Of a stretch of 64,000 nt of DNA, positions 35,364-43,683 are shown one piece after another. Source of the stretch: Deltaproteobacteria bacterium. GTDB taxonomy: Bacteria > Myxococcota_A > Polyangia > Polyangiales > Ga0077539. Position numbers and translations under genes: made by a program. Every line of letters starts with the position of its first letter. The stretch's first letter is position 1. The notes beneath the pieces were generated by a model. The model saw only the letters and a list, made by a program, of their open reading frames with translations, was not told where the DNA came from and did not search any database. The stretch spans positions 56,961-120,960 of the forward strand of contig JADJAE010000018.1 in the NCBI GenBank assembly GCA_016704445.1, in the 5' to 3' direction.

Positions 35364-37964
35364 TCAGAAGCTGGGCGCCGCGCCGGTCGGCACGAGCTGG
35401 GCCGCGACGGACCCCTGACTGTCGACGCCGTCGATGCGGAGCGTGAAGAGCGACTCCATGTGAACGCCGTCGCCCGCGGGGCGGGCCTCGGAGATGCCGA
35501 CGACGCGGCAGGTTCCGTCGCCAAGGCGAGCGGTCTCGATCACGAGCGGCCTCGAGGCGGCGAGGCGCGTGAGGGCCTGCGAGGCCGTGAGCCACGACCC
35601 GACGGTGCCCTCCCCCGCGACGCGCAGCAGCCCGGCGTAGGCCCCGGGCGCGTCGACCGCCGCGAGGATGCCCTCGGCGCCGGTCACGAGGTGGTGCAGC
35701 GCCGCGCGCGCGGTCGCCGGCGTGGTCTCGCCGAACACCAGGCGGTGCGGGCGCATGCGCACGGCCGCGTCGACCGCCGCCGCGCTGTCGCCCTCGGCGT
35801 GCAGCACCGCGGCGTCGCGGCGCACCCGGGCGAGCTCGTCGCGCGTCTCGACGATGGCGATGCGGTCGGTGGCCGGGAGCGCCGAGAGGAAGGCCGAGAG
35901 CAGCGTGGTGCGGCCCGATCCGGCGCCGCCGACGACCAGCACGTTGCGCCGCGACTGCAGCGCGTGATGGATGAGCGGCAGCGCGTTGGACGAGAGCGCC
36001 CCGCGCGCGGCGAGGTCGTTGAGCGTCGGGGCGCGGGCCGGGGCCCGCTCGACGGAGGCCACCGGGCCGTTGATCGCGACCGGCGGAAACACCGCCACGA
36101 GGCGGGCGCCGTCGCGCAGGGTGGCCTCGATGGCGGGTCGGCCGCCGCGATCGATGCCGTTGGAGCGGAGCAGGCGATCGATGCCCTCGACCGCGGCCGC
36201 CGAGGAGGAGAAGCAGTAGCCGGACGGGCCGACGACGCCGCTCCGTCCCACGGACACGACGCCCGAGGACTCGACGATGATGGTGGTGATCTCGCCATCC
36301 TCGATGAGCGTGTCGAAGGGACCAGCGCCGGCGATCTCGGCGAGCGCGTCGCGGGTGAGTCGCTCGGGGGTCACGCCGTTGGGGAGGTTGGGCAGGCTGC
36401 GCGCTGCCTGTTCGACGGTGGGCCGGAGGCGCGCCCTCGCGACCTCATCGCCGATCGCTGACTCGGCGCCCCGGCTGCGAGCTCCGCGGACCACCTGGGC
36501 CAGGAGCTCTTGGTATTCGTCCCCGCCGTTGGCGGAGGGGCGAGAGGCGGCGCGAACGACCGACGGCGCTGCGGGAGCGTGAGAGGGCGACGCTCCGCCT
36601 GGGATGGAGGCCGGCTCGAGCGGGCGCGACATCGCGACGGCGGCGGCCACGTCGGGCTGACGCGTCGGCTCGTCGAGGTTGGGCGCCATCGGGATCACTT
36701 CCCGCTGCGGCATCTCCGAGGTGCTCGGGATGCTCACCGGCGCGAAGGGCTGTGCAGGCGGCGTGCTCATCGGGGCCATCCCCTGCGAGGGGAACGAGGG
36801 TGCGGGACCACCGAAGGACGGCGGCGGGGCGCCGTAGCCAGGAGGAGGGCCGCCGAGCGAGGACGCGGGGCCCATCGAGGGAGGCATGCCGCCGAGCGAC
36901 GGAGGAGGACCACCGAGCGACGGAGGAGGACCGCCGAGCGACGGAGGGGGACCGCCGAGCGACGGAGGAGGACCGCCGAGCGACGGCGGAGGACCGCCGA
37001 GCGACGGCGGAGGACCGCCGAGCGACGGCGCGGAACCCATCGAGGGAGGCATGCCGCCGAGCGACGGAGGAGGACCACCAAGCGACGGCGCCGGGCCCAT
37101 TCCGCCCATCGGAGGTCCGCCCAGGCCGCCCATCGGAGGACCGCCCATCGGGGGACCGCCCATCGGAGGACCACCCATCGGAGAGCCGCCCATCGGAGGA
37201 CCGCCCATCGGAGGACCGCCCATCGGAGGACCGCCCATCGGAGACTCGTGGGGCATCGACGGACCGGAGGGCCCACGCGATCCGATGGGCGGCATCGCCC
37301 CACCGGCGCCGGGGCGGAGCGGCGGGGGACCACCCAGTGGACCCGCACCCGGGCTCCCCGGACCCATCACGGTGCTGCGCGGCGGACCACCGGGCGGCCC
37401 GGCGAGCGGACCCGACTGCCTCGGCTCGGGAGTGCCGCCCATGGGTGACTGCGCAGACATCGGACCGGGGGACGATCCCCGGCCGAGGTTGGCGGGAGCT
37501 CCAGGACCGGGGCGACCGCCGAGCGGAGGCGGGCCGAACCCACCTGCGGCCCGCGGGGGCTCCGGGGTCTCCGGCGAGTCGTCGTATCCGCCGTCGTCGC
37601 CACCGCTAGGAGGAGCGCCGACCTCGAGGTCGTTGCCGCCCTCGTCGCCCGCCTCTTCCATCGCGTCGGCCATGTCGCCCATGTCCACGGTGACGACGAA
37701 GTCGCCGATGTAGATCTTGTCGCCCGGCCGGATCACCGACGGCGTCGTGATGCGACGACCGTTCAGGTAGGTGCCGTTGGTACTCTTGAGATCGGCGACA
37801 AAGAAGCGCCCCTCTCTACAGAACACCTGCGAGTGACGCTTGGAGACGTTGCCCTTCGGCAGCACGATGTCATTCCCAGGGACTCGGCCAACGGTGACCT
37901 CGTCCTTGTCGAACTCCATCCGCTTGGGCGTTCCCCCCTTCTCCGTCACGTTTAGCGTCAGCAT
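35364..37964 (-). CDS. FHA domain protein with Pro/Gly/Met repeat linker and degenerate CpaF-like ATPase domain
   Basis: Residues ~20-100 are an FHA domain (VTVGRVPGNDIVLP, VSKRHSQVF, STNGTYLNG) that binds phosphothreonine. Residues ~100-470 are low complexity, with tandem MGGPP and PSLGGPP units. Residues ~480-866 resemble CpaF/VirB11 ATPases, but key motifs are altered: the P-loop reads GGAGSGRTT with Arg for the catalytic Lys, the GEVRG segment reads GETTP, and the T-x-HAN His box reads AVDAPG. It is therefore probably a weak or inactive ATPase, perhaps a phosphorylation-responsive scaffold. It lies at the head of the pilus gene row. Confidence 0.85.
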   Translation of the reverse strand: MLTLNVTEKGGTPKRMEFDKDEVTVGRVPGNDIVLPKGNVSKRHSQVFCREGRFFVADLKSTNGTYLNGRRITTPSVIRPGDKIYIGDFVVTVDMGDMADAMEEAGDEGGNDLEVGAPPSGGDDGGYDDSPETPEPPRAAGGFGPPPLGGRPGPGAPANLGRGSSPGPMSAQSPMGGTPEPRQSGPLAGPPGGPPRSTVMGPGSPGAGPLGGPPPLRPGAGGAMPPIGSRGPSGPSMPHESPMGGPPMGGPPMGGPPMGGSPMGGPPMGGPPMGGPPMGGLGGPPMGGMGPAPSLGGPPPSLGGMPPSMGSAPSLGGPPPSLGGPPPSLGGPPPSLGGPPPSLGGPPPSLGGPPPSLGGMPPSMGPASSLGGPPPGYGAPPPSFGGPAPSFPSQGMAPMSTPPAQPFAPVSIPSTSEMPQREVIPMAPNLDEPTRQPDVAAAVAMSRPLEPASIPGGASPSHAPAAPSVVRAASRPSANGGDEYQELLAQVVRGARSRGAESAIGDEVARARLRPTVEQAARSLPNLPNGVTPERLTRDALAEIAGAGPFDTLIEDGEITTIIVESSGVVSVGRSGVVGPSGYCFSSSAAAVEGIDRLLRSNGIDRGGRPAIEATLRDGARLVAVFPPVAINGPVASVERAPARAPTLNDLAARGALSSNALPLIHHALQSRRNVLVVGGAGSGRTTLLSAFLSALPATDRIAIVETRDELARVRRDAAVLHAEGDSAAAVDAAVRMRPHRLVFGETTPATARAALHHLVTGAEGILAAVDAPGAYAGLLRVAGEGTVGSWLTASQALTRLAASRPLVIETARLGDGTCRVVGISEARPAGDGVHMESLFTLRIDGVDSQGSVAAQLVPTGAAPSF
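36860..37250 (-). repeat. Tandem codon repeats PSLGGPP and MGGPP inside the FHA/CpaF-like gene
   Basis: Two arrays lie end to end. At 36860-37095 about ten 21-base units encode PSLGGPP variants; at ~37100-37250 about nine 15-base units encode MGGPP. Units differ by few bases, so copy number can change by slippage in multiples of three without frame loss. Confidence 0.85.
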
Positions 37965-38021
37965 CGCGGCAACTTCGCTCCTCTTCGGGGCGCATCGTAA
38001 CCGATTCCGTCTCCGCCATGC

Positions 38022-38957
38022 CTAGCAACTTGGTGCCGACGCGGAGATCCCTCGCAACACCCTCAACAACCCGTCGACCGCGCCGCCGACACACACGGGC
38101 GCGCCCGACGGATCGAGCACCAGGCAGGTCGCCGCCGCCCCGGGCGGCGCGATCACCGGCCGACCGAAGCGGAGCGAGCGCGCGGCCTCCTCGTCGACCC
38201 CCACCGTGGGCATCCAGCGTCCAGCGTCGGACCAACCCTCGACCGCATCACGCACCGCGGCCCTCATCGCGTCGTCGCCCCGCGCCGCGGCGATCAGCGC
38301 GGCGCCATCGAAGGCTCCGTCCAGCGTGAAGGCCCCGGAGCGCGTCCGCCGAAGCGCCGTGAGGTGCCCGCGGGTGCCGAGCGCGAGCGCGAGGTCGCGC
38401 GCCAACGAGCGCACGTAGAAGCCCTTGCTCACGGACAGCGAGAGGGTGCACTGCGCGGGGTCGGCGCTCACCGAGGTGACCACGGCCTCCCTCAGCACCA
38501 CCTCGCGCGCCTCCGGCACCACCACCTCGCCGCGGCGAACCCGGGCGTGCATCGCCTCGCCGTCGACCTTGATCGCGCTCACCACCGGGGGCACCTGGGA
38601 GATGGTCCCGTGCATGGCCGCGAGGGCGTGCTCGATGGCCTTGTGTGTCGGCGCGGCGGTGCCCTCCGGGGCGCGGGCGACGACCTCGCCGTCGGCGTCC
38701 AGGCTGTCGGTCTCGGCCCCAAAGGACACCGTCGCCTCGTAGGCCTTGTCGTCCGCCGAGAGGTGCGCCGAGAGCTTCGTCGCCTCGCCCAGCATCAGCA
38801 CCAGCACGCCCGTCGCCATCGGGTCGAGCGTTCCGGCGTGGCCGACCTCGCGCTGCCCGAGGGCCCTGCGCGCCGCGGCTACCAGGTCATGGGAAGTCGG
38901 GCCGCGCGGCTTGTCCACGCGGAGCACGCCGTCGATGGGCGGTCGCCGGGGAGGCAC
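38022..38957 (-). CDS. truB: tRNA pseudouridine-55 synthase
   Basis: The 311-residue enzyme shows the catalytic motif GHAGTLDPMATGVLVLMLGEATKL with the nucleophile Asp, then KAYEATVSFGAETDSLDADGE, VPPVVSAIKVDG and KGFYVRSLARDLA. It makes pseudouridine 55 in the tRNA T-loop. It starts with GTG directly after rbfA. The C-terminal ~70 residues are a small PUA-like extension. Confidence 0.95.
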   Translation of the reverse strand: MPPRRPPIDGVLRVDKPRGPTSHDLVAAARRALGQREVGHAGTLDPMATGVLVLMLGEATKLSAHLSADDKAYEATVSFGAETDSLDADGEVVARAPEGTAAPTHKAIEHALAAMHGTISQVPPVVSAIKVDGEAMHARVRRGEVVVPEAREVVLREAVVTSVSADPAQCTLSLSVSKGFYVRSLARDLALALGTRGHLTALRRTRSGAFTLDGAFDGAALIAAARGDDAMRAAVRDAVEGWSDAGRWMPTVGVDEEAARSLRFGRPVIAPPGAAATCLVLDPSGAPVCVGGAVDGLLRVLRGISASAPSC

Positions 38958-38960
38958 CGC

Positions 38961-39387
38961 TCAGTCCGGCTCGCCGGGCTTCGGGTCTTCGCTCGGGGCG
39001 GGCGGGCGCGGCCTTCAGCTCCTCGCCCACCTCGCGCAGGAGCGCGTCGAGGCGCACCAGGTCGTCGCGGTTGGCGTCGAGAGAGAAATGAAGCTCCGGG
39101 GCGTGCCGCAGACCGAGCCGGGGCGCGAGCCTCGAGCGGATCATCGACGCCAGCTTGTCGAGGCGACGCCCCGCGACCTTGGCGCGGATGCCGCCCGGAT
39201 CATCGCCCATCAGCACGAAGCCGACCTGCGCCTGCGAGACGTCTTCGGACACCTTGGTCGCGGTGATCACCACGCCCTCGAGCCGCGGGTCGCGGAACTC
39301 CTGCGAGAGCATCACCGCGAGCTCCTGGGTGATGCGCGCGCCGACCCGCGCCGCGCGGTGTCCGGTCTCAGCCTTCTTCACTGCCAC
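38961..39387 (-). CDS. rbfA: Ribosome-binding factor A; probable indel near the C-terminus
   Basis: The KH-type core is typical: RVGARITQELAVMLSQEFRDPRLEGVVITATKVSEDVSQ, then a phenylalanine-poor strand and HAPELHFSLD. It helps mature the 5' end of 16S rRNA in 30S subunits. In the written frame the protein runs to 38887 and overlaps truB by 71 bases with Arg/Pro/Ala-rich sequence. A one-base shift near 39000, in a run of GGGC units, gives the acidic tail PSEDPKPGEPD and a stop at 38961, just before truB. I prefer the shorter form. Confidence 0.88.
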
Positions 39388-39745
39388 CGAACTTCTCCAT
39401 CAGCCCAGAGGCGTCGTCCATCTCCGTTCCGCCCGCGAGCGGTTCGTCGTCGGGAAACACCTGGAAGGCTACTTCGCGTCCACTCACCAGCGCCGCGCCT
39501 GCGACGGCCGAAGCCACCGCGGCGGTCACCTTGTCGAGCACCTCGGCCACGTGGCCGCGCTCGGTCGAGATCGCAGAGACCGCCAGCGTCGCGACCTGCC
39601 AGCGCTCCTGGTCGCCCACCTCGGCGACCGAGACGTTGAAGCGCGCGCGCACCCGGTCGGCCGCGCGGCGAACCACCGCGCGGCGGTCTTTCAGAGAGTG
39701 CGCCGCCGGGAGGTGCAGCCGGAGTCGCAGGAGCCCGATCACCAT
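39368..39745 (-). CDS. ylxP: DUF503 (YlxP-like) protein
   Basis: The 125-residue protein matches the DUF503/YlxP pattern: GLLRLRLHLPAAHSLKDRRAVVRR, RFNVSVAEVGDQERWQVATLAVSAIS. It is found between infB and rbfA in many bacteria, as here. Function is not established. It overlaps rbfA by 20 bases. Confidence 0.9.
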   Translation of the reverse strand: MVIGLLRLRLHLPAAHSLKDRRAVVRRAADRVRARFNVSVAEVGDQERWQVATLAVSAISTERGHVAEVLDKVTAAVASAVAGAALVSGREVAFQVFPDDEPLAGGTEMDDASGLMEKFGGSEEG

Positions 39746-39753
39746 GGCTCAGC

Positions 39754-40248
39754 CTACTCCGCGCGCCACAGCACCCGAAGCCCGCCGTCGCACTCGACCG
39801 CGGCGCGGAGCGCGTCCCGGAGCCCTCGCAGCATCACCGCCGCGAGCAGCTCCGGCTGCGACTCCCGCTCCTCCTCGGAGGGCTCGCGCCTTCCGCAGAG
39901 GACCTCCAACACCGCCGTCGGATCGACCTTCCGGCGCTGCTTCAGCTCGAACTCCTCGGCCACCACCCGCGCGATGTAGGCCGCCGCGGCGACGCGACGG
40001 CTCTTGCGCAGCACGTTGGACACGCGCACGGCCATGGTCCGGCAGCGCACCGGCGAGAAGCGCCCCGAGCGAGGCCCGCGGCCGGTCCATTCCCATGGCT
40101 TGCCGGAGACCTCCGTCACGGCGGCCATCACCGCCTCGAAGGGGTCGCGGCCTTCCCAGTGGTACTCCCAGGATCCGGGCAGCTCGTCGCCGTCCTCGTC
40201 CAGGATCTGGAAGCGCGTCGCGCCGGACATCCGAACCTGCATCGCCAC
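39754..40248 (-). CDS. Unknown protein within the infB-ylxP interval
   Basis: The 164-residue protein starts MQVRMSGATRFQILDEDGDELPGSWEYHWEGRDPFEAVMAAV-like (acidic, aromatic) and continues with basic helices. No family is recognised. It occupies a position that is normally empty in the nusA-infB operon, with gaps of 34 and 8 bases to its neighbours, so it is cotranscribed with translation genes. Confidence 0.65.
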   Translation of the reverse strand: MAMQVRMSGATRFQILDEDGDELPGSWEYHWEGRDPFEAVMAAVTEVSGKPWEWTGRGPRSGRFSPVRCRTMAVRVSNVLRKSRRVAAAAYIARVVAEEFELKQRRKVDPTAVLEVLCGRREPSEEERESQPELLAAVMLRGLRDALRAAVECDGGLRVLWRAE

Positions 40249-40282
40249 GGTGGCCTCGTTTCATCGCCTCGCGGTCCTCCTC

Positions 40283-43092
40283 TCAGAGGCGCGCGGCGAC
40301 CTCCTCGAGTTCGTACACCTCGATGATGTCCCCGGCCTTGATGTCCGGCGTGTTCTCCAGGGCGATGCCGCACTCGAAGCCCTGCGTCACCTCCTTCACG
40401 TCGTCCTTGATGCGGCGGAGCGAGCCGAGCTTGCCCTCCCACTTCACGGCGCCCTCGCGGCGGAGCCTCGCCCGTGCGTTGCGGCGAACGAGCCCGTCGG
40501 TGACCATGCAGCCCGCCACGACGCCGGTCTTGGTGATGTTGAACACCATCCGGACCTCCGCCTTGCCGAGCGGCTTCTCGATGAAGGTCGGCTTGAGCTG
40601 ACCCAGCATCAGCGCCTTCACGTCGTCTACGGCCTCGTAGATGATCGTGTAGAACTTCAGCGGCACGCGGGCCTCGTCGGCCGCCGCCTGCGCCTTGCCG
40701 GCCGGGCGGACGTTGAAGCCGATGATCACCGCGTTGGACGCCGACGCCAGCTGCACGTCGGTCTCGGTGATGGCGCCCACCGCGCCGTGGATCACAGACA
40801 CCCGCACCTTCTCCGTCGTCAGCGCCGTCAGGGCCTTCTTCAAACCCTCCACCGCGCCCTGCGCATCAGCCTTGATCACAAGGTTGATGTTGATCTGCGC
40901 CGCGTCGCCGCTGATGGCCGCCGCGACCCTCGCCGCGAGGTCGTCGTTGCGGGTGGACTCGGCCGGGCGCCGGGTCAGCATCTTGATCTGGTCGGCCACC
41001 TCCTGCGCCTTGCGCAGGTCGGCCGCCACGTAGAGCTTGTCGCCCGCCATCGGGACCTCACTCAAACCCACGATCTCCACCGGCGTGCTCGGGCCCGCCT
41101 TGTCGATCAGCTTGCCGCGGTCGTCGTACATGGCTCGGATGCGTCCGTAGGCCGCACCCACCAGCACCGCGTCGCCGTTGCGCAGCACGCCCTCCTGCAC
41201 GAGGAGGCGCGCCACCGGGCCGCGGCCCTTGTCCAGCTTGGCCTCGAAGACGGTGCCCACCGCGGGGCGCTTCGGGTCGGCCTTGAGCTCGAGGAGTTCG
41301 TTCTGGTTGGCGAGGTTCTCGAGCAGGTCGTCGATGCCGGTGCGCGCCTTCGCGCTCACCTGCACCACCAGCACGTCGCCGCCGTCGCGCTCGGTGATCA
41401 CGTCGTACTGGAGCAGCTGGTTGAGCACCCGGTCAGGGTTCGCGTCCGGCTTGTCCATCTTGTTGAGCGCCACCACGATCGGCGTCTTCGCCGCCTTCGC
41501 GTGGGCGATGGCCTCGACGGTCGTCGGCATCACGCCGTCGTCCGCCGCCACCACCAGTACCGCCACGTCGGTGAGCTGCGCGCCGCGCGCTCGCAGCGAC
41601 GTGAAGGCCTCGTGACCCGGCGTGTCGAAGAAGACCACCATCCCCTTCGGGGTGTTCACGCGGTAGGCGCGAACCTCCTGGGTGATGCCGCCCGCCTCGC
41701 CCTCGGCGACGCGCATCCCGAGGATGGCGTCGAGGAGGGTCGTCTTGCCGTGGTCGACGTGACCCATCACCGTGACCACCGGGGCGCGGGGCACCGGCGG
41801 GGTGGGCTCGAAGGTCGCGAGCGCCGTCTTGATGATGTCGTCGAGGTTGAGGGCGACGTTCTCGACCGAGTACCCGAACGCGTCCGCGAGGATCTGCGCG
41901 GTGTCGGCGTCGAGCGTGGAGTTGATGTTCTTCCCCTTCTCGCCCATCTGGATGAGCTTGAGGAGGACGTCCGTCGCCTTGAGGCTCATCCGACGCGCCA
42001 GCTCCTGGAGGGAGATCTGCGCCTCGATCTTGATGACCTTCTTGTGCTCCGACATCTGCGTCAGTGACGGCTTCTGGGAGTTGATGCCTCCGCGCTGATG
42101 CATCGGGATCGGCTGGAACCGATTCGTCTGCTTGTTGTAGACGCCGGGCACGCTGGGTCGGCCGATCATCGGCGGACGGCGGGCGTTGGGGCCCGAGGCC
42201 ACCGGGGTCTTCACCTCGACGAAGCCCGGACGACCCGTGGGCCGCGCGCTCGACATGCTCGACGAGCCCTGCCGAGAGGCCTCGTAGATCACCGTACGCG
42301 TCACTGGATCCCAGCGCGCGATGCCGCTCTTCTGCTGCTGCGGCGGGGGCGGGGCGCTCGGTCGCGGGGCCTCGACGGGCTTCGCTTCGACCACCTGCTC
42401 CGCGGCGGCGGGGCTCACGGCCTGGGGCGGGGGCTCCGGCGCGGGCGGCACCGGGGTCGGCGTCGGGGCGGGGGCCTCGACCTTCGCCACGACGACCGGA
42501 GGGGCGGACGGCTCCTCGACCTTCGGCGCGACCACCACGGGCGGAGGCGGAGGGGCCACGGCTCCTCGACCTTCGGCGCGACCGCCACGGGCGGAGGCGC
42601 AGGGGCCACGGGCTCCTCGACCTTTGGCGCGACCGCCACGGGCGGAGGCGCAGGGGCCACGGGCTCCTCGACCTTCGGCGTGACCGCCACGGGCGGAGGC
42701 GCAGGGGCCACGGGCTCCTCGACCTTCGGCTCGACCCTGGCCTCGACCACCGCGGGCGCGGCCTCGATCGGGGCCTCGACCCTCGCCGGCTCCTTCGTCA
42801 CGACGGGCGGCGGAGGCGCCTCGGCGACGCGGACCACGGGCTTCGGACGGGCGGGTGCCGGCGGAGGCTCGACGCGCTTGAGTTTCTTCACTCCAGGCGC
42901 GACCTCGACCTCGACGAACTGCGCCTGCTTCTCTCGAAGCAGCGACGTCCTGATCTGATCGAGGTAGGCGCCGTCGACCTTCGACATCTTGTTCTTCACT
43001 TCGATGCCGAGCGCGCGGATCTTCAGGAGTACGGCGTCCGTATCCATCTTGAGATCCTCCGCGATCTCATAAACCCTCACCGTACCCTGCAT
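40283..43092 (-). CDS. infB: Translation initiation factor IF-2; one-base loss in linker
   Basis: The N-terminal IF2_N module (MQGTVRVYEIAEDLKMDTDAV) is followed by a Pro/Ala/Val linker with 17-residue repeats (PKVEEPVAPAPPPVAV). A second IF2_N module (QISLQELARRMSLKATDVLLKLIQMG) and the GTPase domain follow (TVMGHVDHGKTTLLDAILG, DTPGHEAF, NKMD), then domains II-IV. It brings fMet-tRNA to the 30S subunit. The frame breaks at ~42560, where one repeat copy has CACGGC and three others have CACGGGC. Restoring one G gives 936 residues. Because IF-2 is essential, a sequencing indel is likely. TGATG overlap couples it to the ylxR gene. Confidence 0.95.
42552..42755 (-). repeat. 51-bp tandem repeats in infB linker
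   Basis: Copies begin at 42552, 42602, 42653 and 42704 (spacing 50, 51, 51) and encode PKVEEPVAPAPPPVAV units. The copy at 42552 is one G short, which causes the infB frame break. Confidence 0.9.
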
Positions 43093-43679
43093 CAGTCCTC
43101 CAGTGTCCCAAGGCGATCGACCGTCGCGGCGAGTTCCGCCGCGATGCGCGCTTCCCGGATCGCGAGGAGAGAGACCTCCCCGCGGCCGAGCAGCGCGCCG
43201 AATTCCTGCTTCGTAGCGTAGGGCGCCCACTTGCGCGCGCCCTCGGCGATGGAGCGAGCGTTGGCGCCCGCGTCCTTCGCCACCAGCACCAGATGCCCCT
43301 GGCCCTTGGCGACGGCCGTGTCGACGGCCTCCGCCCCGATGGCGAGCACCTTCGTCCGCGAGGCGACCAGCAGCAGCGAGGTGATCCGCTGCGCCATCGC
43401 CGCCCGCAGCTCCGAGAGCAGCGCCCCCGCGTCGAGGTCTCGCCTCGCCTCGACCTTCAGCGACCGCTCCGCGGCGTGGCGCTTCACCATCGTCGCGACG
43501 CAGGCCTTCGTGGGATGCACCCAGGCCCCGCGGCCGCTCTTCACGGCGCGCGGGTCGAGGGCGAGGCCCTGCTCGGGGCCGACCACCACGCGCACGAGCT
43601 CGTCGCGCTCACCGCGCAGCCGACAGGCCACGCAGGTGCGCTCGGGGTGCTTCGTGTTCGTGGCGCCCGGCGTGCTCAT
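43092..43679 (-). CDS. YlxR (DUF448) domain joined to L7Ae-like (YlxQ) domain
   Basis: Residues ~10-90 are the YlxR RNA-binding domain: RTCVACRLRGERDELVRVV and GRGAWVHPTKACV. Residues ~100-190 fit an L7Ae/YlxQ-type RNA-binding fold (ITSLLLVASRTKVLAIGAEAV, GHLVLVAKDAG). In many bacteria these are two separate genes between nusA and infB; here they form one 195-residue protein. YlxR proteins bind nucleic acid or RNase P; exact role unknown. Stop overlaps infB start. Confidence 0.85.
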   Translation of the reverse strand: MSTPGATNTKHPERTCVACRLRGERDELVRVVVGPEQGLALDPRAVKSGRGAWVHPTKACVATMVKRHAAERSLKVEARRDLDAGALLSELRAAMAQRITSLLLVASRTKVLAIGAEAVDTAVAKGQGHLVLVAKDAGANARSIAEGARKWAPYATKQEFGALLGRGEVSLLAIREARIAAELAATVDRLGTLED

Positions 43680-43683
43680 CAGA

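Noticed and set aside
36860..37250. CRISPR or satellite array
   Set aside because: The 15- and 21-base units are codon repeats in frame inside a gene and have no spacers.
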